From an uncultured Clostridia bacterium (GTDB taxonomy: Bacteria; Bacillota; Clostridia; Oscillospirales; SIG627): a stretch of DNA of 43,540 nucleotides. Numbering within the stretch: the first letter of the stretch is position 1; every line of letters starts with the position of its first letter. The notes under the pieces were generated by a model that had not been told where the DNA came from, did not search any database, and saw only the letters and a list, made by a program, of their open reading frames with translations. This document shows positions 16,661 through 24,332 of the stretch, piece after piece. A program made the position numbers and the translations under genes. The stretch spans positions 1-43,540 of the forward strand of contig CAMPCJ010000007.1 of the NCBI GenBank assembly GCA_946645685.1. The letters are read 5' to 3'.

Positions 16661-16807
16661 TTATTTTTTGAAAAGAAAGATGCCCGCGGTGAGGATCAGA
16701 ACGGCTTCCAGCCCCACCAAAAACCCCTTGGGCAAAAACAGGGCTGCCAGGATCCCTGCGCCGAACGAGAGCGCGGCAACGGCAAAGATCTGCCCTTTTT
16801 CGCACAC
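16661..16807 (-). CDS. Small two-helix membrane protein upstream of spoVM
   Basis: A 48-residue hydrophobic protein with two likely membrane helices (about residues 7-25 and 28-45) and a Lys-Lys end. The start GTG at 16807 was chosen because GGAGG stands 8 bases before it; the frame extends to an ATG at 16897, which has no SD and lies over the lysC promoter. The pair with spoVM suggests a sporulation role, by context only. Upstream, CATATATT (about 16826-16833, minus strand) vaguely resembles a sigma-E/K -10, but no convincing -35 is seen. Confidence 0.6.
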   Translation of the reverse strand: MCEKGQIFAVAALSFGAGILAALFLPKGFLVGLEAVLILTAGIFLFKK

Positions 16808-16873
16808 GCCTGCCACCTCCTTTTTTTCAATATATGCCGACGGCGGGAAAAAAAGAAGACGGGGCGCCTTTTC

Positions 16874-16902
16874 TTGACATTCCCGCCCGTTCCCCATATA
16901 CT
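16874..16902 (+). promoter_or_regulatory. Promoter of lysC
   Basis: -35 TTGACA (16874-16879), 17-base spacer, -10 TATACT (16897-16902). No lysine riboswitch fits between it and the gene (about 40 bases). Confidence 0.88.
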
Positions 16903-16950
16903 GGATTGGGTAGAAGAAATCCGGCGGGAGCCGGTAAAACGGGAGCAGAT

Positions 16951-18258
16951 ATGATCGTATGTAAATTCGGCGGATCCTCCCTGGCGGACGCCGGGCAGTT
17001 CCGCAAGGTCTATCAAATCGTCAAATCCGACCCCGGTCGGCGGTTCGTGGTGCCCTCCGCTCCGGGAAAGCGGAACGAGGCGGACGAAAAGGTCACCGAT
17101 CTGTTCTACGCCTGCTTTGAAGCCTGTGAGGAAGGCAGGAGCGTGGATCATCTGCTGGATCGCATTTTCCGCCGCTACGACGACATCATCGCCGACCTGG
17201 GGCTGAACCTGCGGCTGGACAGCGAGTTCGAGGGGATCCGCCGCCTGTTCGGGATGCGCCTGGGACGGGATTATTTCGTGAGCCGCGGGGAGTATCTCAA
17301 CGGCATCATCCTCGCCAATTATCTGGGGTATGAATTCATCGACGCCGCCGACGTGATCTTTTTCCGGCAGGACGGCGCCTTCGATCCGGACAAGACGGAC
17401 GTGTATCTGACGGAAAAACTGTCGAGAGCCCGGAACGCGGTGATCCCCGGCTTCTACGGCTCTGCCCCCGGGGGCACCGTCAAGACCTTTCCCCGGGGCG
17501 GCAGCGACATTACCGGCGCCCTGGTCGCCCGGGCGGCGAGGGCTGACGTGTATGAGAACTGGACGGACGTGGACGGCTATTTTTCGGCGGATCCCCGGCG
17601 CTTTCCCGCCGCCCGCTCCATTCCCGTCATGACCTTCCACCACCTGCGGGAGCTGCGCTACGCCGGCGCCGCCGTGCTTCACGAGGACGCCATCCGTCCC
17701 GTGCGGGAGAAGGGGATCCCCATTCACATTAAGAATACCAACCGACCCGACCGTTCCGGCACCCGGGTGGTGCCGCATCTTACGGAAAAGCTGTCCGGCG
17801 CCCTGGGCGTGGGCGGCAGGAAGGGATACGCCGCCGTGACGGTGGAGAAGGACGAGCTGCGCCGCTCCCCGTCGTTTTTCCGCACCTTTTCCTCTCTGCT
17901 GGAGCGCAGCGGCGTGCAGGCGGAGCTTTTGCCCTGCGGTGTGGACAGCGTCACCGCCGTGTTTCCCCGCCACGCTCTGACCGCTTCCCCCGCCGCCCTG
18001 GGAGAAACGTGGCGGGAAGCCCTGGAGGCGGAGTCGGCGCGGGCGGAGGAGTCCGTCGCCCTGGTCTCGGTGGTGGCGGGGGATCTCACCGGCGCGCCCG
18101 TTCTCCGCGCCCGCGCCCTGCAAGCCCTGGCGGACGCCGGCGTTTCCGTGATCTTCGCGGAGCAGAGCGCCGACGGCGTCCACCTGATCTTAGGGGTGCG
18201 GGAGGAGGCTTGCGCCGACGCGGTCGCCGCCCTCCACAAAGCGCTTTTCGAGGACTGA
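16951..18258 (+). CDS. lysC: Aspartate kinase
   Basis: Phosphorylates aspartate, the first step towards lysine, diaminopimelate, threonine and methionine. The 435 residues begin MIVCKFGGSSLADAGQF (kinase signature KFGGSS), with the catalytic-domain blocks VVPSAPGKRN, GFYGSAPGGTVKTFPRGGSD and ENWTDVDGYFSADPR, then C-terminal ACT domains (from about residue 310) for feedback control. The ATG at 16951 was chosen because GGGAG precedes it and homologues start here; the frame is open upstream over the promoter. Monocistronic, with its own promoter and terminator. Confidence 0.95.
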   Translation: MIVCKFGGSSLADAGQFRKVYQIVKSDPGRRFVVPSAPGKRNEADEKVTDLFYACFEACEEGRSVDHLLDRIFRRYDDIIADLGLNLRLDSEFEGIRRLFGMRLGRDYFVSRGEYLNGIILANYLGYEFIDAADVIFFRQDGAFDPDKTDVYLTEKLSRARNAVIPGFYGSAPGGTVKTFPRGGSDITGALVARAARADVYENWTDVDGYFSADPRRFPAARSIPVMTFHHLRELRYAGAAVLHEDAIRPVREKGIPIHIKNTNRPDRSGTRVVPHLTEKLSGALGVGGRKGYAAVTVEKDELRRSPSFFRTFSSLLERSGVQAELLPCGVDSVTAVFPRHALTASPAALGETWREALEAESARAEESVALVSVVAGDLTGAPVLRARALQALADAGVSVIFAEQSADGVHLILGVREEACADAVAALHKALFED

Positions 18259-18279
18259 ATTTTCGGGGGCACGCCATAG

Positions 18280-18307
18280 GAGCCGGACTTGTTCCGGCTC
18301 TGTTTTT
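18280..18307 (+). terminator. Intrinsic terminator after lysC
   Basis: GAGCCGGA (18280-18287) pairs with TCCGGCTC (18293-18300) around a 5-base loop, followed by TGTTTTT. Confidence 0.88.
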
Positions 18308-18330
18308 ATGTTCTTCCCCGCTGTTTTCCC

Positions 18331-18359
18331 TTGACAATCAGGGCGCTTTCGGCTATCCT
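18331..18359 (+). promoter_or_regulatory. Promoter of the glycosyltransferase operon
   Basis: -35 TTGACA (18331-18336), 17-base spacer, -10 TATCCT (18354-18359). Confidence 0.75.
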
Positions 18360-18400
18360 TGACATAGGTATGGATGAAAGGAAAGAAGGGAGGCGCCGCC

Positions 18401-19489
18401 ATGGGAATCGTGGTGATCCCCGCGTATAAGCCGGACGAAAAACTGCCCCGGCTGATCCGGGATCTGAAAGACGCGGGCGTTTCGTCTATCCTGGTGGTCA
18501 ACGACGGCTCCGGAGCCGCCTTTGACGGCGTGTTCCGGGAAGTGGAGGCGCTGGGCTGTGAGCTGTTGATCCACGAGGTCAACCGGGGAAAGGGCGCGGC
18601 GCTGAAGACCGCGTTCCGCCATCTTTCGGAACGGGGCTGCCGGGAGGTGGTCTGCACCGCGGACGCCGACGGTCAGCACCTGCCCGTGGACATCGTCGCC
18701 TGTTTGAAGGAAGCCGAGGCGCACCCCGGCGCCCTCATCATCGGCGGCAGAGGCTTTACGGGAAACGTGCCTTTGCGCAGCCGCCTGGGAAACGCCTTTT
18801 CCCGGCATACCTTTCACCTGTTCACCGGCGTGAAGGTCTATGATACCCAGACGGGGCTGCGGGCGTTTTCGCCGGATCTTCTGCCCCTGGTGGAAGGGGT
18901 GAAGGGCGACCGGTATGAATACGAGATGCAGATGCTCTGCGACGCGGCGAAGCAAAAGATCCCCGTGCGGGAGATCCGCATCCAGACGGTGTATCTGGAG
19001 GACAACGCCTCCAGCCACTTCAACGCCTTTCACGACGCCATGCGGGTGTACGGCATCCTGCTGAAAAACGGCAGCGGCATCGCCTATCAGATCTTCACCT
19101 TCCTCCTGTCCTCCGGGCTTGCTTTTCTGACGGACTTTCTGATCTATCATCTGCTTTTGACCCTGGTCTTCCGGGAGAAGGAGATTTCCCTCTTCGGCGT
19201 GACCGTTCTGGCCGCCACCCTCTCTCTTTTGATTGCCCGGATCGTAAGCTCTGTGGTGAATTTTACAGTGAACCGCCAGGCGGTGTTCAAGTCCGACGGC
19301 AAGGTCTGGAATTTCGTCGGCTACGTTTTGCTGGCCATCGCCGTCTTTTTCGGGCAGAAGACCCTGAACAATTTCTTTTATTACGATCTCAACTGGCACG
19401 CTTCTCTCGCCTACCTCGTCGCCCAGCTGATCTGTTATCCCGTGAGCTTTCTGGTGCAGAAGCTGGTGATCTTCCGGAATAAAAAATGA
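18401..19489 (+). CDS. Family 2 glycosyltransferase fused to a GtrA membrane domain
   Basis: A 362-residue membrane enzyme likely to transfer a sugar to polyprenyl phosphate or to flip such a lipid. Residues 1-220 form a GT-A glycosyltransferase (VVIPAYKPDE at the start, VVNDGSG, then DADGQHLPVD as the DxD region and DTQTGLRAF, typical of dolichyl-phosphate mannosyltransferase-like enzymes). Residues ~225-360 hold four hydrophobic segments of the GtrA type. ATG 18401 has GGGAGG 7 bases upstream and was chosen over an in-frame ATG at 18374. The stop overlaps the next start (ATGA), so the phosphodiester glycosidase is co-translated. Confidence 0.88.
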   Translation: MGIVVIPAYKPDEKLPRLIRDLKDAGVSSILVVNDGSGAAFDGVFREVEALGCELLIHEVNRGKGAALKTAFRHLSERGCREVVCTADADGQHLPVDIVACLKEAEAHPGALIIGGRGFTGNVPLRSRLGNAFSRHTFHLFTGVKVYDTQTGLRAFSPDLLPLVEGVKGDRYEYEMQMLCDAAKQKIPVREIRIQTVYLEDNASSHFNAFHDAMRVYGILLKNGSGIAYQIFTFLLSSGLAFLTDFLIYHLLLTLVFREKEISLFGVTVLAATLSLLIARIVSSVVNFTVNRQAVFKSDGKVWNFVGYVLLAIAVFFGQKTLNNFFYYDLNWHASLAYLVAQLICYPVSFLVQKLVIFRNKK

Positions 19490-20400
19490 AAGAAAAATTG
19501 CGTCCCTTCCTGCTGGTGCTGGCGGATCTGGCTCTTTTGGGCGCTTCTTTGGTGGTGTTCGCCCTGTTCCATCACGTCCTGCCCGGCACCGCCGTGGAGC
19601 GGCAGGAGACCACGCCCGGCGAAACGGCTGTCTTTTCCTTCCCCGGTCGCTTTACGGACGGCGGGGTGGAGGAGAGATGGGACGGGGACATCTACCACTA
19701 CCGGGACGCCGGGCTGGATCTTACGGTGACCTTTTATGAGAAAGACGGCGCCAGCTACACCCTGGCGGACTTTTATCTGAAGGATCTGTCCCGGTTTCGC
19801 ACCGCCTTTGCCGGCGGGGAATTCGTCACCGGCGTTTCGGATTCCGTTCTGCATATGGCGTCGGAAAACGGCGCTTTGCTCGCCGCCTCCGGCGACTATT
19901 GCGGGGTGCGCAAATCCGGTGTGGTCATCCGGGACGGCAGGGTCTACCGACGGGACAAGACCCACGAGGTGTGCGTATTGTACCGGGACGGCGTGATGGA
20001 GACCTACCGCTTTGCCGATTTTCACGTGGACGACGCCGTCGCCCGGGGCGCCTGGCAGGCGTGGGATTTCGGGCCCTGTCTGCTCCTGCCGGACGGAAGC
20101 GCCCGCACGGACTTTCACCCGGGCATCGCCGGCCCCAACCCCCGGATGCTCCTGGGGTATTTTGAGCCGGGGCACTACTGCCTGGCGGCGGTGAACGGAC
20201 GGCAGAGCGCCTCCCCGGGGCTGACGCTGCCGGAATGTGCCGCCCTGATGGAGGGTCTGGGCTGCCGCGCCGCCTACAATCTGGACGGCGGGCATTCCGC
20301 GGTGATGACCCTTTCCGGGCAGATCGTCAACAAGCCCTCCAAGGCGGGGGGCAGGGACATCAGCGACATTTTGTATTTAGCGAAGGAAGCGGGGGCGTGA
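19486..20400 (+). CDS. Phosphodiester glycosidase (NAGPA domain) exported protein
   Basis: A 304-residue protein with an N-terminal membrane anchor (about residues 7-30) and an extracellular NAGPA-type domain. Recognisable features are LAASGDYCG, the GIAGPNPRMLLGY stretch and YNLDGGHSAVM near the end, the hallmark of phosphodiester glycosidases that remove N-acetylglucosamine 1-phosphodiester-like caps. In bacteria the substrates are probably cell-envelope glycopolymers. The start overlaps the GT2-GtrA stop by four bases and the end overlaps the next gene. The coupling suggests it edits a glycan made or decorated by its neighbour; this is inferred. Confidence 0.85.
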   Translation: MKEKLRPFLLVLADLALLGASLVVFALFHHVLPGTAVERQETTPGETAVFSFPGRFTDGGVEERWDGDIYHYRDAGLDLTVTFYEKDGASYTLADFYLKDLSRFRTAFAGGEFVTGVSDSVLHMASENGALLAASGDYCGVRKSGVVIRDGRVYRRDKTHEVCVLYRDGVMETYRFADFHVDDAVARGAWQAWDFGPCLLLPDGSARTDFHPGIAGPNPRMLLGYFEPGHYCLAAVNGRQSASPGLTLPECAALMEGLGCRAAYNLDGGHSAVMTLSGQIVNKPSKAGGRDISDILYLAKEAGA

Positions 20401-20669
20401 GTGTGAACAAACGGCGCGTCAAGCTTTGGCTCTCTGTGCTGGCGCATCTGGTGGCGGTGCTGTCCGTCATGATGCTGACCCTTTTCATCCTGGATCGGGT
20501 CAACGAAGCCATGGCGTTTTTGAATAACGAGATCACCAAATGGATCCTGGCGGTCTATGCCCTGCTGGCGGCGATCCTCGCCGCGGGGGTGATCGTCCTG
20601 TATGAGAAGGGACTAAAAGAAGACCGGAGCGGATCGGAAGACAAAGGAGAACGACATGATCAAGAATAA
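20397..20669 (+). CDS. Small membrane protein of unknown function
   Basis: A 90-residue protein with two probable membrane helices (about residues 10-32 and 43-66) and a charged tail rich in Lys, Glu and Asp. The start GTG at 20397 overlaps the preceding stop (GTGA) with AAGGA 9 bases upstream; GTG at 20403 is an alternative. Its end overlaps the next gene by 14 bases. No family was recognised; tight coupling on both sides suggests a subunit or partner of the membrane proteins around it. Confidence 0.65.
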   Translation: MSVNKRRVKLWLSVLAHLVAVLSVMMLTLFILDRVNEAMAFLNNEITKWILAVYALLAAILAAGVIVLYEKGLKEDRSGSEDKGERHDQE

Positions 20670-21588
20670 AGAAAGAATGCGCTGGATCGTCACCCTGACC
20701 TTGTGCGCGACGGCGGTGCTGCTTTTCCTGCGGATGGTGATCATCTGGCGGGACGTGGATCCCTCCACCGGCCTGTTTCGCGCCGGCGCCGGCAAGCTTT
20801 GCGCCCTTTACAACGTCGCGGGGGTGGTGCTTTTGGCGGCGCTTTTGGTGGGCGCGCTGGTGGTGCAGTCCCGGCGGAAGAAGAAAAAGCCCGCCCCCAC
20901 GGTGGACGACCTGGTGCGGGAGATCATCGATCGAAACGATCCCCTCTTTACGGACGACGAGCGCCCCATGGGAGAAGAGGAGATCGCCAAGGACAGTCCG
21001 GATACCTACGCCGACGTGTGCAACGCCTCCACCTGGGAGGGAACGCTTTCCGCGTTTTCCTACACCCTGCCCGGCTTTTGCTTCCTGCTCTTTGCCTACG
21101 CGTTCATCCGGCAGGGGAACCGGGACGTTCTCACCATCCTGTATAGCGCGCTCAGCGTTCTCTGCGGCGCCTATTTCCTCCTGATGGGGATCCGCAACCG
21201 GGCTGCCAAGAACGTGCCCCTCGCCTTTTTCGGGCTGATCCCCGCCGCCTGGGCGACCCTGCGGATGATCATCGAATACCGGGACGTGGATCAGTACGCC
21301 AACCGGGATCTTTACACCGCCAATCTGATCTTCCTCATCGCCGTGGTGTGCTTCTTCGTGTATCAGGCGCAGGTCACGCTGGGCTTGAAGACGTATTCCA
21401 TGCCCCTTTCCTGGTTCGCCGCCTCGCTTCTGGTGGTGGCGCTGGGTCTGTCCGCCCGCCTGCCCCAGCTGGTGGGGCTGGTCGCCGGCAGATTGGGAGC
21501 GCTGGATCGGGTGCAGGCGGTGGGGCTCCTTCTGGATCTTTCCATCACCTTCTTCGCGGGCTTGAAGATCCGGGGAATGCTTCAGTAG
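20656..21588 (+). CDS. Multi-pass membrane protein of unknown function
   Basis: A 310-residue protein with about eight hydrophobic segments: two at residues ~8-30 and 52-72, a charged cytoplasmic loop (RRKKKK... to about 115, with an acidic DDLVREIIDRNDPLF helix), then six near the C-terminal half. RDVD motifs appear twice (WRDVDPSTG and YRDVDQYAN), suggesting an internal duplication. Start ATG 20656 follows AAAGGAG. It ends the glycosyltransferase operon, before the pduL promoter. I do not recognise a function. Confidence 0.7.
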   Translation: MIKNKERMRWIVTLTLCATAVLLFLRMVIIWRDVDPSTGLFRAGAGKLCALYNVAGVVLLAALLVGALVVQSRRKKKKPAPTVDDLVREIIDRNDPLFTDDERPMGEEEIAKDSPDTYADVCNASTWEGTLSAFSYTLPGFCFLLFAYAFIRQGNRDVLTILYSALSVLCGAYFLLMGIRNRAAKNVPLAFFGLIPAAWATLRMIIEYRDVDQYANRDLYTANLIFLIAVVCFFVYQAQVTLGLKTYSMPLSWFAASLLVVALGLSARLPQLVGLVAGRLGALDRVQAVGLLLDLSITFFAGLKIRGMLQ

Positions 21589-21606
21589 TTTTTTGCCGCT
21601 TTGCCC

Positions 21607-21634
21607 TTTACAAACGGGAAAAAAGCGATATAAT
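21607..21634 (+). promoter_or_regulatory. Promoter of pduL
   Basis: -35 TTTACA (21607-21612), 16-base spacer, -10 TATAAT (21629-21634). Confidence 0.8.
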
Positions 21635-21665
21635 GGCGTAAGAAAATCAATCGGGAGGAAAAATC

Positions 21666-22235
21666 ATGGAAAAAATCATCGTGGAAACCAGCGCGCGTCA
21701 CGTGCATCTCAGCCGGGAGCATATCGACTATCTCTACGGCAAGGATTATCAGTTGACCCATAAGAAGGATCTGTCCCAGCCCGGGCAGTTCGCCTGCGAG
21801 GAGAAGGTCATCGTCACCGGTCCCAAGGGCTCCCTGAAAATGAGCATCCTCGGCCCTGCCCGGAAGCAGAGCCAGGTGGAAGTTTCCGCCACCGACGCCC
21901 GCACCCTGGGCGTGAAGCCCCCCATCCGGGAGAGCGGCGACCTGGCGGGCAGCGCCCCCTGCACCATCACCGTGGGCGACAAGTCCGTGGAGCTGACGGA
22001 GGGCGTCATCATCGCCAAGCGCCACATCCACATGACCCCCGCGGACGCCGCGCACTACGGCGTGGCGGATAAGGACGTGGTCTCCGTGAAGCTGGACACC
22101 GCCGACCGCGCGCTGACCTTCGGGGACGTGGTGGTGCGCGTCAGCGACAAATTCGCCCTGGCGATGCACATCGACACCGATGAAGCCAACGCCTGCTGCG
22201 CCGGCCCCGACACCATGGGCACCATCATCAAGTAA
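21666..22235 (+). CDS. pduL: Phosphate propanoyltransferase PduL
   Basis: Zinc-dependent phosphotransacylase converting acyl-CoA (propionyl- or acetyl-CoA) to acyl phosphate, which can yield ATP with an acetate/propionate kinase. The 189 residues show the two beta-barrel repeats with metal-binding histidines in SARHVHLS (near the start) and AKRHIHMTP, plus GPARKQSQVEVS. There is no N-terminal encapsulation peptide before the first barrel, and no microcompartment genes are nearby, so it probably works free in the cytoplasm as the main Pta substitute. SD GGGAGGA; own promoter and terminator. Confidence 0.92.
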   Translation: MEKIIVETSARHVHLSREHIDYLYGKDYQLTHKKDLSQPGQFACEEKVIVTGPKGSLKMSILGPARKQSQVEVSATDARTLGVKPPIRESGDLAGSAPCTITVGDKSVELTEGVIIAKRHIHMTPADAAHYGVADKDVVSVKLDTADRALTFGDVVVRVSDKFALAMHIDTDEANACCAGPDTMGTIIK

Positions 22236-22291
22236 AAACCGTCTTTCCCGGACGTTTGACTCGCAATCGTCCTGCTTGCACCGAGCAGCGA

Positions 22292-22339
22292 AAAAAACCG
22301 ACTGAAGTCAGGAATGATCCTTGCTTCAGCCGGTTTTTT
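22292..22339 (+). terminator. Intrinsic terminator after pduL
   Basis: AAAAAACCGACTGAAG pairs with CTTCAGCCGGTTTTTT with one mismatch; an inner AGGA-atga-TCCT stem extends it. Arms match the hairpin at 15663-15700. Confidence 0.85.
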
Positions 22340-22361
22340 ATTAAAAAAAAGAAAAACGGTC

Positions 22362-22390
22362 TTGATTTATTCCAAGCGGCGTGATATAAT
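22362..22390 (+). promoter_or_regulatory. Promoter of the NahK-like kinase gene
   Basis: -35 TTGATT (22362-22367), 17-base spacer, -10 TATAAT (22385-22390). A leader of about 70 bases follows. Confidence 0.8.
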
Positions 22391-22465
22391 AAACTACTCA
22401 ATTTGGGGTGTTTTGCCCTCCTCCGGCGGCACCGTTCGATGAGAATACGCGCATCGAGGAGACGT

Positions 22466-23572
22466 ATGGGAATTCAAGCAGAAGAGATCGCGGCGGTATT
22501 GAAGCAGTTCGGCGTGGATTACGACGCTTTCCAGATCGAAACGTTTCACAGCGGGCACATCAACTCCACCCATCGGGTAGACATCCGGTATAAGGGCGTC
22601 TCGGACGCTTTTGTCGCGCAGCGGATCAACACCTACGTGTTCCCCGATCCCGTGGGGATCATGGAAAACATCGACATCGTCACCGGGCACATCCGGGACA
22701 AGCTGGTGGAGGCGGGGATCAACCCCGAGAGAAGGGTGCTGAACTTTTTGAAGCGCCCCGACGGCACCAACTATTATTTCGAGAGTCAAGAGTCGTTTTG
22801 GCGGGTGTATCGCTTCGTGCCCAACACCGTCACCTACGACAAGGCGGAGGATCCGTCCATCCTCACCAGCGCCGGGGTCGCCTTCGGCACCTTCCAGCGC
22901 CAGCTGGCGGATCTGGATATGTCCCTTTTGAAAGAGACGATGCCCGGCTTTCACGATACCCCCCGCCGGTGGGAGAATTTGATGAAGGCAGCCCGCCGGG
23001 ACAGCGAGGGAAGGCTGGCGGAGGTGGAAAAAGAGATCGCGTCCATTGAGAAACACCGGGATCTGTGGGCAAGGCTCATTTCGCTTCATAACGACGGCAC
23101 GCTCCCGTACCGCGTGACCCATAACGATACCAAGTACAACAACGTGCTGGTGGACGCCACCACCGGCGAAGCGGTTTGCGTCATTGATCTGGACACGGTT
23201 TCCCCGGGTCTGGCGGCGTGGGACTACGGCGACGCCATTCGCTTTTCCGGAAACCGCAGCGCCGAGGACGAGCCGGATCTTTCCCGGGTCAAGCTGGATC
23301 TGGAGCTGTACGAGGCGTTCGCCTCCGGCTTCATTCCCGCCTGCCGGGACGGCTTGACGGAAGCGGAACTGGATACGCTGTATCTGGGCGGCGTGACCAT
23401 GGCGTTTGAATTGAGTATGCGTTTTTTGGAAGACTATTTGCGAGGGGATAAATATTTCCGCATCCACCGTCCCCGGCACAACCTGTACCGGGCGCGGAGC
23501 CAGCTGGCGCTGGCGCTGAATATGGTGGAGCGGCTGGACGATTGCCACGCCATCGACAAGAAGTATTATTGA
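22466..23572 (+). CDS. Aminoglycoside-phosphotransferase-fold sugar kinase, N-acetylhexosamine 1-kinase-like
   Basis: A 368-residue kinase that closely follows the layout of bifidobacterial NahK/LnpB, which phosphorylates N-acetylhexosamines at C1: SGHINSTHRV near residue 30, NTYVFPDPVGIMENI, FHDTPRRW, the catalytic loop VTHNDTKYNNVL (HxDxxxxN) and IDLDTVSPG-x4-DYGDAIR for metal binding. C1-phosphates feed nucleotide-sugar synthesis, so it may supply UDP-HexNAc from salvaged sugars. ATG 22466 follows GAGGAG; an in-frame ATG at 22403 would add Arg-rich residues without an SD. No lacto-N-biose phosphorylase is next to it. The precise sugar is not certain. Confidence 0.82.
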   Translation: MGIQAEEIAAVLKQFGVDYDAFQIETFHSGHINSTHRVDIRYKGVSDAFVAQRINTYVFPDPVGIMENIDIVTGHIRDKLVEAGINPERRVLNFLKRPDGTNYYFESQESFWRVYRFVPNTVTYDKAEDPSILTSAGVAFGTFQRQLADLDMSLLKETMPGFHDTPRRWENLMKAARRDSEGRLAEVEKEIASIEKHRDLWARLISLHNDGTLPYRVTHNDTKYNNVLVDATTGEAVCVIDLDTVSPGLAAWDYGDAIRFSGNRSAEDEPDLSRVKLDLELYEAFASGFIPACRDGLTEAELDTLYLGGVTMAFELSMRFLEDYLRGDKYFRIHRPRHNLYRARSQLALALNMVERLDDCHAIDKKYY

Positions 23573-23648
23573 GGGCGCCGGCGAGAAAAAAAGAATGTCC
23601 GCGCCGGAGCGTCCGGCGAAAGAATGATAAAAAGGGAAGTTTACTGCT

Positions 23649-24332
23649 GTGGAAATCAACTTGAAAACATTGTTCGGCTGGATCACGAAGAGCATCGTCT
23701 TCATTGTTGTGGTCACGCTGGTGACGGGCGTGGGGACCTTTTTGTATACCAAGTTCTTCGTCCGTCCCACCTATCAGTCCTCGGTGAAGTTCAGCGCCAA
23801 CCCCGGCGATTCCGGCAACAACGGGCTGACCTATTATAAATCCGTGGCGCCGGAGTATATCGAGTATCTGAACGTCCACGAATTTTATCAGCTCGTGGCG
23901 GATCAGCTGCTGGTGGACAAGCACGAGTCCTATGAACCCTCTCAGGTGCAGAGCATGGTCACCTTTTCCGGCGTGGTGGAGGAGACCAGCGCGTTCTACG
24001 CCTACGTAAAGGCGGGCAGCGCTCAGCAGGCGATGGACGTGGCGGAAGCCGTGGCGAAGTGCGCGCCGGAGCGGATCAAATCCCTCCGTTCCACCGACAC
24101 GCTTCTGGTTTCCAGCTATCCCCAGCCGGCCACCAGCCCCTCCTCCCCCAATCTGATCAACAATACGATCTTCGGCCTGATCGCCGGCATCGTCATTTCC
24201 GTCCTTTTGGTGGTCTTCAAGGAGCTGCTGGACAACAACATCAAGACCAGCGAAGAGATCACGGAACTGTTCGGGCTGCCCGTTCTGGGCGCTGTCCCCG
24301 ATTTTTCAAACCAGGAAAAGGAGGGGAAGTAA
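23649..24332 (+). CDS. Polysaccharide chain-length/kinase-activator membrane protein (CpsC/Wzz type)
   Basis: A 227-residue protein with two membrane helices (about residues 16-38 and 173-195) around an extracellular domain, followed by a short cytoplasmic tail ending LPVLGAVPDFSN. The Pro-rich SSYPQPATSPSSPN before the second helix is typical of Wzz/CpsC/YwqC proteins, which activate the partner tyrosine kinase and help set polymer length. It starts with GTG at 23649 (GGGAAG 9 bases upstream). The kinase gene follows directly. Confidence 0.88.
   Translation: MEINLKTLFGWITKSIVFIVVVTLVTGVGTFLYTKFFVRPTYQSSVKFSANPGDSGNNGLTYYKSVAPEYIEYLNVHEFYQLVADQLLVDKHESYEPSQVQSMVTFSGVVEETSAFYAYVKAGSAQQAMDVAEAVAKCAPERIKSLRSTDTLLVSSYPQPATSPSSPNLINNTIFGLIAGIVISVLLVVFKELLDNNIKTSEEITELFGLPVLGAVPDFSNQEKEGK

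Noticed and set aside
16903-16950. Lysine riboswitch before lysC
   Set aside because: Only about 40 bases separate promoter and start codon, too short for the roughly 170-base aptamer.
21666-22235. Bacterial microcompartment locus suggested by pduL
   Set aside because: No shell protein, aldehyde dehydrogenase or encapsulation peptide is found; the gene stands alone.
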